DNA of 11,069 nucleotides, taken from NCBI GenBank assembly GCA_035628915.1, contig DASPIW010000056.1, forward strand, positions 1 through 11,069. Reading direction: 5' to 3'. Source of the stretch: JARBUG01 sp035628915 (lineage in GTDB: Bacteria; Bacillota; Sulfobacillia; Symbiobacteriales; Symbiobacteriaceae). This document shows, piece after piece, positions 1-5,328 of the stretch. The translations under genes were made by a program, and so were the position numbers. Position 1 is the first letter of the stretch; every line of letters begins with the position of its first letter. The notes under the pieces were generated by a model. The model searched no databases. It had not been told where the DNA came from and saw only the letters and a list, made by a program, of their open reading frames with translations.

Positions 1-130
1 GACGCCTCCGGAGTGCGCTCAAACACTTTTCCCGGGGGCGTTTGTCATTGTCAGGATTCCTCAACCCCTGTATGCCTATTGGTCCACATAATTAAAGCGC
101 CCACCCCCCGCGATAGATCACGGAATGTGA
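1..130. other. No gene recognised upstream of truncated ORF
   Basis: I see no coding signal here that continues the protein encoded just downstream. The reading frame of that protein is closed by a TGA at 128-130, and the other two plus-strand frames before it do not read as a plausible N-terminus. No clear promoter was found. It is either the junction left by a deletion or ordinary intergenic DNA. Confidence 0.4.
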
Positions 131-205
131 GCGCCTACAGGCCGGGCATGGCTGGCAACCTCCGACAGTTCTGACCCGACAGGCACATGGACCACCTTCA
201 TCCTC

Positions 206-1306
206 GTGACGGAAAACGGGACCTTCCCTGATTATCCGGGGTTCGGGTTCTGCAGCGACAAGGTGGTCGTGACGGCCAACCAGTTCAACATTGTCACGTC
301 AGCTTACCTGGGCGCCGAGTTCTGGGTGATCAACAAGGCAGACCTGGTTTCCGGCTCGACCACACCGGCCATGGCCTTCTTCGCGCCATCCAATCTGTTC
401 TTCACCGTTCAGCCGGCCGAGTCCCAAACGCCCACCACCACCCTGTTCATGGTGGCAACGGACAACTTTGTGTTCACGCAGATTCATTTCTTCGCGGTGA
501 CCGGGGTGCCCGGCGTATCCACCGTCACCTCCACACGGACGGTCATTCCCATCGATGACGGGTCTTTTCCGCCTGATGCAAGGCAGTTAGGCGGACCGAA
601 TATCGACTCGGGTGATGACCGCTTCCTGCGGGCCACCTGGCGTAATGGCACCCTGTGGGCGTCCTCAACGGGCGCGTGCACACCGCCGGGCGACGTCGCT
701 CTGCGATCCTGCCCCCGTTTCACGCAAATCGACACGTCCGGACCGACAATTGTGCAGGATTTCGCGTACGGAGTGGCGACCTTCGACTTCATCTGGCCCG
801 CCCTGCAGACCGATGCCGCGGGGGATTTGGTGGTTGTCTTCACCCGTTCCTCTCCGACGGAGTTTGCCGGACTCCATTTCGCCGGCCGGTTAGCGACCGA
901 TCCGGCCGAAACCGCTTCGGCGCCCCAACTGCTTAAGGCCGGCGAGCGGTCTTACGACTGTACGTTCTGTACCACCCGGGAACGTTGGGGCGACTATTTC
1001 CATGCGGTCCTGGACCCGGTGGACGGTACGCTCTGGGTCGCTGGCGAGTATATGGGCTCACCCACCTCCGACGACTACGCCACCTTCATCGCCAATCTGC
1101 TTCTGCCGCCCGTGCCAACGACCACTACCACCACTACCACCACTACCACCACTACCAGCACTACCAGCACCACTTCCACATCGACTACCAGCACAACGAC
1201 GACGGCGACCACCACGTCTACGATCACGACCATTACCCCGCCGCCACGCGGCACCGGCTGGCCGGCGTGCACATGGGAGGTCGAAGTGATCCCGGACCTG
1301 ATGTGA
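206..1306 (+). CDS. 5'-truncated secreted-type protein with Thr-rich tail
   Basis: No specific function is recognised. From the GTG at 206 the product is 366 aa. The frame is open back to 131, and the upstream residues (WLATSDSSDPTGTW, from about 149) read like genuine protein that runs straight into PDYPGFGFCSDKVVVTANQF. This resembles the internal part of large beta-rich extracellular proteins that carry a PDYPK...TANxF segment and a later RWGDY...VDGT.WVAGEY segment (here RWGDY at residues 260-264). There is no signal peptide and no good Shine-Dalgarno before 206, so the true N-terminus seems to be missing. Residues 305-344 are almost all Thr and Ser, followed by PPPRGTGWPACTWEVEVIPDLM and the stop. 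The Thr tail suggests a surface-exposed linker, but no sorting motif is visible. Family resemblance is from memory. It may be a non-functional remnant. Confidence 0.6.
   Translation: MTENGTFPDYPGFGFCSDKVVVTANQFNIVTSAYLGAEFWVINKADLVSGSTTPAMAFFAPSNLFFTVQPAESQTPTTTLFMVATDNFVFTQIHFFAVTGVPGVSTVTSTRTVIPIDDGSFPPDARQLGGPNIDSGDDRFLRATWRNGTLWASSTGACTPPGDVALRSCPRFTQIDTSGPTIVQDFAYGVATFDFIWPALQTDAAGDLVVVFTRSSPTEFAGLHFAGRLATDPAETASAPQLLKAGERSYDCTFCTTRERWGDYFHAVLDPVDGTLWVAGEYMGSPTSDDYATFIANLLLPPVPTTTTTTTTTTTTTSTTSTTSTSTTSTTTTATTTSTITTITPPPRGTGWPACTWEVEVIPDLM
1118..1237 (+). repeat. ACC/ACT triplet microsatellite encoding poly-Thr
   Basis: Forty codons of nearly pure ACN/AGC/TCN. The first part is a near-perfect tandem of the 9-mer ACCACCACT; it becomes more degenerate (ACCAGC, ACGACG) towards the 3' end. 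It encodes Thr with scattered Ser. Because the unit is a multiple of three, slippage would change linker length rather than frame. Confidence 0.85.
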
Positions 1307-1310
1307 TGAC

Positions 1311-1348
1311 GCAGAAGACAGCAACCTTCCGTGGCTGCTGTCTTCTGC
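1311..1348 (+). terminator. Perfect 13-bp hairpin after the Thr-tail gene
   Basis: GCAGAAGACAGCA (1311-1323) pairs perfectly with TGCTGTCTTCTGC (1336-1348), starting 4 nt after the stop codon of the upstream gene. There is no U-tract on either strand, so it is a terminator by position and stem strength only. It could equally be a 3'-end stabiliser. Confidence 0.55.
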
Positions 1349-1390
1349 TGTATACGAGGCAGGCACGCATCGCGGGCGGATCGCGATCCC

Positions 1391-1437
1391 ACGGGAACGG
1401 GGTGGCGCCCATAGGCGGGTCGCTACCCCGTTCCCGT
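1391..1437 (-). terminator. Perfect 13-bp hairpin after the patatin gene
   Basis: ACGGGAACGGGGT (1391-1403) pairs with ACCCCGTTCCCGT (1425-1437), with further GGCG/CGCT-type pairing inside. It begins 5 nt beyond the stop of the minus-strand patatin gene. No U-tract is present on the minus strand, so intrinsic termination is plausible but not certain. Confidence 0.55.
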
Positions 1438-1442
1438 TGAGC

Positions 1443-3350
1443 TCAAGTTCGCAGGACCTTACCTGCGATGATCTGCTCGGCGCGGTCGAGTGCCTCCCGA
1501 ATGGCCGGCAGGGCAAGGCGGGCCTGCTCGCGACCGGCTTCGATCAGTGCGCCGGCCATTCTAAACCCGTAAGGGTTCGCACCTGGACATGTGGCCCGGA
1601 TTGGGATATCGGCCCACTCCAACTCCGAATGTGCCGCCTTGTTGATCATGATGTCGTAGGCTCTCAGAAACGAGAGCAGCAGGCCGCCTTTCTGGCTGGG
1701 CGAAAAGTAGTTGTAGTCGCGCACGTCTACGGCGAGGACCACATCGGCCCCCATTGAGCGGACTACGCTGGCCGGCACGTTGTTGACCAGCCCACCGTCG
1801 ATCAGCTGCCGGCCCCTTCTGGTCACTGGCTGGAAGAGGCCAGGAATGGCCGTTGAGGCGCGCACAGCTTCGACAACCGGCCCGTCCCGAAGGACCACTT
1901 CCTGCCCGGAGTCTCGATCCACCGCCACAGCGGCATAACTGACCGGCAGCTCCTCTATCAGTTTCGGCCCGATCAGCGACTCGACAAACCGGCCAAGTTT
2001 CACGTTGCTGAGCAGGCCTACCTGCGGCCACGTCGGTCCGACCAGCTTCGACCACGAGAGCGAAGGAACCAGCCGCTCCAGTTCGTTTAGGGAGACTCCG
2101 CCCGCAAAGACGGCTCCGACAAGCGAGCCTACGCTTGTCCCGGCGAGGATGTCGATTGGGATCATTTCTTCCTGCAGCACCTGCAGGACACCGATATGCG
2201 CCATGCCCCGGACGACGCCGCCGCCCAAGGCGAGACCCACTACCGGCCGTCCCAGGCGACGGGCGCCGGCTCCCAGTTGAATATGCTCGGGCTGAATGGC
2301 GCCTCCCTGTGCCAGATGTGCAGCGTGGTTGATAACGCTTTGAAGTTCGGCGACGTTCTTCCCTACAAACGGGTAGGCCACAAGCAGTCGCATGGCGTCG
2401 CTGCTGATCGGCTCGTCAGTGGCGCCGTAGGCGGCATTCAGTTCCCGGAGGAAGGCCCTGGCCAACTCGGGTATGTCAGACCTGCGTTCCCTGAGCGAGG
2501 GCACGCGCACCTGGGTCACAGTGCTCCACGGCCACGGCAGCTGCGGGGTGGACCCCGGATTGATCGAGACCGTGGCGACCAGGCGGGGGCGGTCACTGGC
2601 CGCCCTGGTGCAGAGCGCTCCCACTGGGGCGACGCCCTCAGCGGGCAGGTGATCGATCCCCCTGAGCAAAATGGTGCCGCCGGCAGCCATGAGTACCTGG
2701 TCGCGCCACGAGTCCGCCTGCCATTGTGCGGCGTCCAGCGTCAGGAAAGTCTCAGTCTGCCGCCGCCCGTCCAGATGGAGATGGGCTGCCGCCAGCTGTT
2801 TGCCGACGCCGCTCTCCCCGACTACGAGCACGGGTTCCTCGGAATTGCTCAGTCTGGCCAGTTCGGAGCGGAGAGCCCCCATGGCGTGGCTCTCTCCGAG
2901 CAGTTCGCCGTATGTGCTATCCACCTTCTCAGCGATGTGGGCTTCCAGCAGGTTAGTACGGGCGTACATTTCCTGCGCCGCAGCGGCAACGGCGTGGAAA
3001 CCGTTCATGGAGCCCAGCAGCACATGCTCTGCGAACTCCTGGTGCTCCCGGCAGAGCTTGAGCAACTTGGCCGCATCGAGGACCAACAGCTTCACATCGG
3101 TGGCGGCGATGACAGCGAAGGGGGTTGGCTTTCCCAGGAGCGCCTGCTCCGCCCCGAGGACACTGCCGAGGCCCCGACGGTCCAGCGTTGCCGGGGGCAC
3201 CCCCGGAAGTACGAACTGCACCTCGCCCTCGGCGATCATGAACACGGTTTGCCCGCTGTCTCCCTGATGAACGACGGTTTCTCCGACGGAGGCCACTCGG
3301 ATCATACCAGCCAGGGGGGCCGCCAAAGATAGGGCTTCTTCTTGCTGCAT
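1443..3350 (-). CDS. Patatin-like phospholipase with cNMP-binding and degenerate sigma-54 AAA+ modules
   Basis: Predicted 635-aa serine lipid hydrolase (acyl ester cleavage through a Ser-Asp dyad). Residues about 10-115 form a cyclic-nucleotide-binding-type beta-roll (HQGDSGQTVFMIAEGEVQFV). Residues 152-360 resemble an NtrC-type AAA+ module: Walker A GESGVGKQ at 178-185, SLRERRSDIPELA at 285-297, and a degenerate VGKNVAELQ (usually PGNVRELQ). The Walker B segment reads GGTILLRGIDHLP, without the usual Asp-Glu, and no GAFTGA loop is visible. Residues 370 onwards are patatin: oxyanion GGGVVRG (376-382), nucleophile elbow GTSVGS (Ser406) and the catalytic Asp motif DGG (518-520). cNMP-plus-patatin is the NTE/RssA-like arrangement; the inserted AAA+ module is unusual. 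The ATG is preceded by AAGGAAGGGG at 3361-3370. No membrane segment is seen. Its cyclic-nucleotide ligand is unknown. Confidence 0.93.
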   Translation of the reverse strand: MQQEEALSLAAPLAGMIRVASVGETVVHQGDSGQTVFMIAEGEVQFVLPGVPPATLDRRGLGSVLGAEQALLGKPTPFAVIAATDVKLLVLDAAKLLKLCREHQEFAEHVLLGSMNGFHAVAAAAQEMYARTNLLEAHIAEKVDSTYGELLGESHAMGALRSELARLSNSEEPVLVVGESGVGKQLAAAHLHLDGRRQTETFLTLDAAQWQADSWRDQVLMAAGGTILLRGIDHLPAEGVAPVGALCTRAASDRPRLVATVSINPGSTPQLPWPWSTVTQVRVPSLRERRSDIPELARAFLRELNAAYGATDEPISSDAMRLLVAYPFVGKNVAELQSVINHAAHLAQGGAIQPEHIQLGAGARRLGRPVVGLALGGGVVRGMAHIGVLQVLQEEMIPIDILAGTSVGSLVGAVFAGGVSLNELERLVPSLSWSKLVGPTWPQVGLLSNVKLGRFVESLIGPKLIEELPVSYAAVAVDRDSGQEVVLRDGPVVEAVRASTAIPGLFQPVTRRGRQLIDGGLVNNVPASVVRSMGADVVLAVDVRDYNYFSPSQKGGLLLSFLRAYDIMINKAAHSELEWADIPIRATCPGANPYGFRMAGALIEAGREQARLALPAIREALDRAEQIIAGKVLRT

Positions 3351-3515
3351 CGAGTCTTCATCCCCTTCCTTAGCTCTGTCCCGATTAGGGACGATTACAG
3401 GGCGTGCCGGTCTGGAATGTGCCTAGACTTTCGATCAGACATAGGGTGATTCCTGTTATGGAACTGTGAAGTACCTGCACGCACTGCCTCCGCAGGGGGT
3501 TGCCCCGGACACCGG

Positions 3516-3556
3516 AACCGCCGTGCCACTCGTAAGCGGCACGGCGGTTTCTCTAT
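3516..3556 (+). terminator. Terminator-like 12-bp hairpin with short T-rich tail
   Basis: AACCGCCGTGCC (3516-3527) pairs perfectly with GGCACGGCGGTT (3538-3549) around a 10-nt loop, followed on the plus strand by TCTCTAT. No plus-strand gene ends here, so it may close a small unannotated transcript, or it may be a structured element between two minus-strand genes. I saw no strong promoter for such a transcript. Confidence 0.45.
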
Positions 3557-3672
3557 GCGCGTTCCACAATGACCTCCAGTTGAACGCCCCTGCATCGCAG
3601 GCAGAGCCCTGCGACCGGGCATCAGCCCGCTGGTCAACCAGAATGGGAGTCCCGGACAGGTCCGTACAGTCT

Positions 3673-3707
3673 GAGAAGCAAAGCCCACAGCATACATCGC
3701 TGTGGGC
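3673..3707 (-). terminator. Intrinsic terminator of infA
   Basis: Stem GCCCACAGC/GCTGTGGGC (3683-3691 with 3699-3707), loop of 7 nt. Read on the minus strand it is followed by TTTGCTTCTC, a U-rich tract. It lies 23 bp beyond the infA stop, in the right orientation. Confidence 0.8.
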
Positions 3708-3729
3708 CAAATGACTTTCGATGCGGTCG

Positions 3730-3951
3730 CTACGATTTGTGACGGAAGATGATTCGTCCGCGCCCCAAGTCGTATGGACTCAGTTCTACCGTAACCCGGT
3801 CACCCGGAATGACCCGAATGAAATTCTTCCGGAGCTTTCCCGCGATGTGAACCAGCGCATCGGCTCCATGTGCCAACCGGACCAGAAAGTATCCGTTGGA
3901 CCGAGGCTCCAGAACTTCGCCCTCAACCTCAATCATATCTGCGTGTGCCAA
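3730..3951 (-). CDS. infA: Translation initiation factor IF-1
   Basis: 73-aa single S1/OB-fold protein that binds the 30S A site and works with IF-2 and IF-3 in start-codon selection. It aligns over its whole length with bacterial IF-1: IEVEGEVLEP near the N-terminus, then the hallmark GKLRKNFIRVIPGDRVTVEL and SPYDLGRGRIIFRHKS, matching the usual HISGKMRKNYIRIL...ELTPYDLSKGRI pattern and the typical 72-aa length. The start is a TTG at 3951, chosen because a near-perfect SD lies 7 nt upstream; the next in-frame ATG (residue 6) would remove conserved N-terminal residues. The gene stands outside the ribosomal-protein operon. It lies downstream of an RRM protein whose own terminator falls between them, so it may be transcribed by read-through or from a short promoter within 3966-4003; no convincing one is visible. 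Confidence 0.96.
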   Translation of the reverse strand: MAHADMIEVEGEVLEPRSNGYFLVRLAHGADALVHIAGKLRKNFIRVIPGDRVTVELSPYDLGRGRIIFRHKS

Positions 3952-3958
3952 CTTTGAT

Positions 3959-3965
3959 CTCCTCC
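3959..3965 (-). promoter_or_regulatory. infA ribosome binding site fixing the TTG start
   Basis: The minus strand reads GGAGGAG and then seven bases to the TTG at 3951. This nearly perfect SD decides the start in favour of TTG over the in-frame ATG five codons later. Confidence 0.85.
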
Positions 3966-3992
3966 GTGTATTTCACAAGTTGATTTCCATCG

Positions 3993-4023
3993 GGACAAAC
4001 AAACCCGGTGCAGCAGCACCGGG
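3993..4023 (-). terminator. Intrinsic terminator between RRM gene and infA
   Basis: CCCGGTGC (4004-4011) pairs with GCACCGGG (4016-4023) around a 4-nt loop. On the minus strand it is followed by TTTGTTTGTCC. It begins just past the RRM stop codon and upstream of infA, so it either separates the two genes or gives partial read-through. Confidence 0.8.
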
Positions 4024-4035
4024 CAGTGAGTCCCT

Positions 4036-4338
4036 CTAGAAGCGGCGACCGCGGTCCCCGAAGCTACCCCTGCGGTTGTCAGCAGAGCGCTCTTCACGAG
4101 GCTTTGCCTCGTTTACCGTTAACGCGCGACCTTCCCAGTCCGAGCCGTTGAGGCTGTCAATAACGCCCTGGGCACTGTCGGCTGGAACCTCGACAAACCC
4201 AAATCCACGGGAACGACCGGTTTCCCGGTCTGTGGCAATGCGAATGGAAATCACTTCGGCGTGTGGAGTCACAGCCTGCGCCAGGGTATCGTTGGTAACA
4301 GACCAGGGGAGGTTGCCAAAATACAGGGTCTTCGTCAT
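4036..4338 (-). CDS. Small RRM-domain RNA-binding protein
   Basis: 100-aa single RNA-recognition-motif protein of the glycine-rich RNA-binding type found in cyanobacteria and many environmental bacteria. RNP2 is LYFGNL (residues 5-10) and RNP1 is RGFGFVEV (44-51), with the exposed aromatic residues for stacking on single-stranded RNA present. The last 20 residues (REERSADNRRGSFGDRGRRF) form a basic, Arg/Gly-rich tail likely to add non-specific RNA affinity. Cytoplasmic; relatives are often linked to cold response or mRNA handling, but the target RNA is unknown. The ATG has AAGGAG at 4349-4354 on the minus strand. A good sigma-70-type promoter lies about 95 bp upstream, giving a leader of roughly 90 nt, and an intrinsic terminator follows the stop. 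Next to infA, this suggests an RNA/translation pair; joint regulation is inferred. Confidence 0.92.
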   Translation of the reverse strand: MTKTLYFGNLPWSVTNDTLAQAVTPHAEVISIRIATDRETGRSRGFGFVEVPADSAQGVIDSLNGSDWEGRALTVNEAKPREERSADNRRGSFGDRGRRF

Positions 4339-4433
4339 CTTCTTCGTGCTCCTTGACCTCTATTATCGCTTCAACTTGCACGAAGACATGCTCTGGGAGC
4401 AGAGGGGTTCGGGCTCGGATTCACGACTTATTT

Positions 4434-4462
4434 ATTGTACTCGATTCCTTAGTAAATTTCAA
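4434..4462 (-). promoter_or_regulatory. Sigma-70-type promoter for the RRM gene
   Basis: On the minus strand, TTGAAA (4457-4462), a 17-bp spacer and TACAAT (4434-4439), five of six matches in each box. Transcription would start near 4427, leaving a leader of about 90 nt before the ATG at 4338. The region is markedly AT-richer than its surroundings. Confidence 0.75.
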
Positions 4463-4505
4463 GAAAAATAATCCGAGGGCAGCAGCAGGACCGGATGGAC
4501 CTGGC

Positions 4506-4534
4506 TTGCTATGCTTTCGGTTTGGTGATATACT
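4506..4534 (+). promoter_or_regulatory. Extended -10 promoter for the 156-aa protein gene
   Basis: TTGCTA (4506-4511), a 17-bp spacer and TATACT (4529-4534), with TG one base before the -10 (TGATATACT). This extended -10 form is a strong sigma-70-type signal. It is divergent from the RRM promoter, whose -35 lies about 45 bp away. Transcription would start near 4541. Confidence 0.7.
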
Positions 4535-4562
4535 GGGTAGTACCCTGCATACGTCAGCGAGT

Positions 4563-4595
4563 GACCTGGTGCTTAGCGCCAGGTCTTGCTTTATT
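4563..4595 (+). terminator. Early terminator/attenuator in leader of 4639 gene
   Basis: GACCTGGTGC (4563-4572) pairs with GCGCCAGGTC (4576-4585) over 10 bp (one G-T) with a 3-nt loop, followed by TTGCTTTATT. It lies about 22 nt after the predicted start site and 44 bp before the next ORF, so it would either attenuate that gene or release an RNA of about 50 nt. Confidence 0.6.
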
Positions 4596-4638
4596 CGCCG
4601 ACATGCACGGAGACCATGAAAGCGAGGGAGAACGCATA

Positions 4639-5109
4639 ATGAACATGGGACCGCCCTTGACGTTTGATCTGCCCCAGGGCTGGACACTCCGAAAAGTGGC
4701 AACCACTCTGGCGCGCAGGTGGCTCCCCCCCTTTCGAGCTATCCCTGTTTCTAAGCGTGCCCCGTGGATGGTACAGCCAATCGTAGAGGAACCCGACAAG
4801 ACTGGGAACCCCCTGTGGGAGCCGGGAATCTCTACGGAGGAATATGAGGAACGTTTGGACCGAACCGGTCTGAGCTGGGCGATTCGCGCCAAGGCCGGTA
4901 GAGGCAGCGGTACCGTCCTTGCTCGCCTTGTAATGAGCGAACACAAGCCGATGACATTCCATTTGGTGTGCTCCCTTGATTCATTCCCGGAGACCCTTTT
5001 CGATACGGAACGGCTTGCCCGCTTTCTGGAACCTCAGAGCAGCCAGGGAGTGGACGGACTGTTCGCAGGCCTGCTGATCGAAAACGGCTTTCAACTTGCA
5101 ACGGCATAG
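4639..5109 (+). CDS. Hypothetical protein, 156 aa
   Basis: I do not recognise a family. The product is a soluble-looking mixed alpha/beta protein without a signal peptide, membrane segment, Cys pair or obvious catalytic motif. A Pro/Trp-rich N-terminal third (FDLPQGWTLRKVATTLARRWLPPFRAIP) is followed by an acidic stretch (STEEYEERLDR) and a more hydrophobic C-terminal half. The ATG at 4639 has GAGGGAG at 4624-4630, 8 nt away; a second ATG two codons later is possible. It has its own promoter and early hairpin upstream and a good terminator downstream, so it looks like a real single-gene unit. That framing is the main support for its being expressed. Confidence 0.7.
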   Translation: MNMGPPLTFDLPQGWTLRKVATTLARRWLPPFRAIPVSKRAPWMVQPIVEEPDKTGNPLWEPGISTEEYEERLDRTGLSWAIRAKAGRGSGTVLARLVMSEHKPMTFHLVCSLDSFPETLFDTERLARFLEPQSSQGVDGLFAGLLIENGFQLATA

Positions 5110-5120
5110 CCCCGAAAGAC

Positions 5121-5156
5121 GGCATCCTCCATTGTGAGAGGATGCCTCTATTATTT
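5121..5156 (+). terminator. Intrinsic terminator after the 156-aa protein gene
   Basis: GGCATCCTC (5121-5129) pairs with GAGGATGCC (5138-5146) with an 8-nt loop, followed by TCTATTATTT. It starts 11 bp after the stop codon and separates this gene from selO. Confidence 0.85.
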
Positions 5157-5328
5157 GGGCCCGTTGCCCCATACTTCCTGGGGATCGGCTGATCCCACGC
5201 GGAAGCTTTGCAGCTCGCCCCCGGTCACGATGGACATACTGAAGGCGTCGAGTTCGCCGTCTCAATTGCAGGGCTTCCCAAATCACAGGGCGTCGGCAAG
5301 GGAAGCAAAGAAAAGAAGGAGAGAGACG

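Larger units (their letters stand above)
3351..3729. other. Intergenic region without a convincing gene
   Basis: This stretch separates the patatin start from the infA stop on the minus strand. Open frames on both strands here lack family resemblance and good ribosome sites. It holds the patatin SD (3361-3370), short dyads such as GTCCC...GGGAC near 3378-3393, a 12-bp hairpin at 3516-3549, a CCTGC/GCAGG hairpin at 3589-3601, and the infA terminator. No tRNA cloverleaf was recognised. Confidence 0.6.

Noticed and set aside
1118..1237. CRISPR-like or minisatellite array
   Set aside because: Units are 9 bp and contiguous without spacers; it is a coding triplet repeat.
1058..1516. Minus-strand frames encoding poly-Val or poly-Gly opposite the Thr repeat
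   Set aside because: They are translations of the triplet microsatellite in other frames, with no independent support.
2196..3332. 378-codon plus-strand open frame opposite the patatin gene
   Set aside because: Antisense to a gene with three recognisable modules; its translation shows no family motifs and merely reflects GC-rich codon bias.
3395..3714. Three short open frames in the patatin-infA gap as small genes
   Set aside because: They overlap strong hairpins including the infA terminator, have no good ribosome sites and look compositionally random.
5134..5328. 65-residue N-terminal extension of SelO
   Set aside because: No homology to SelO N-termini, overlaps the preceding terminator, and the ATG at 5329 has a clear SD.
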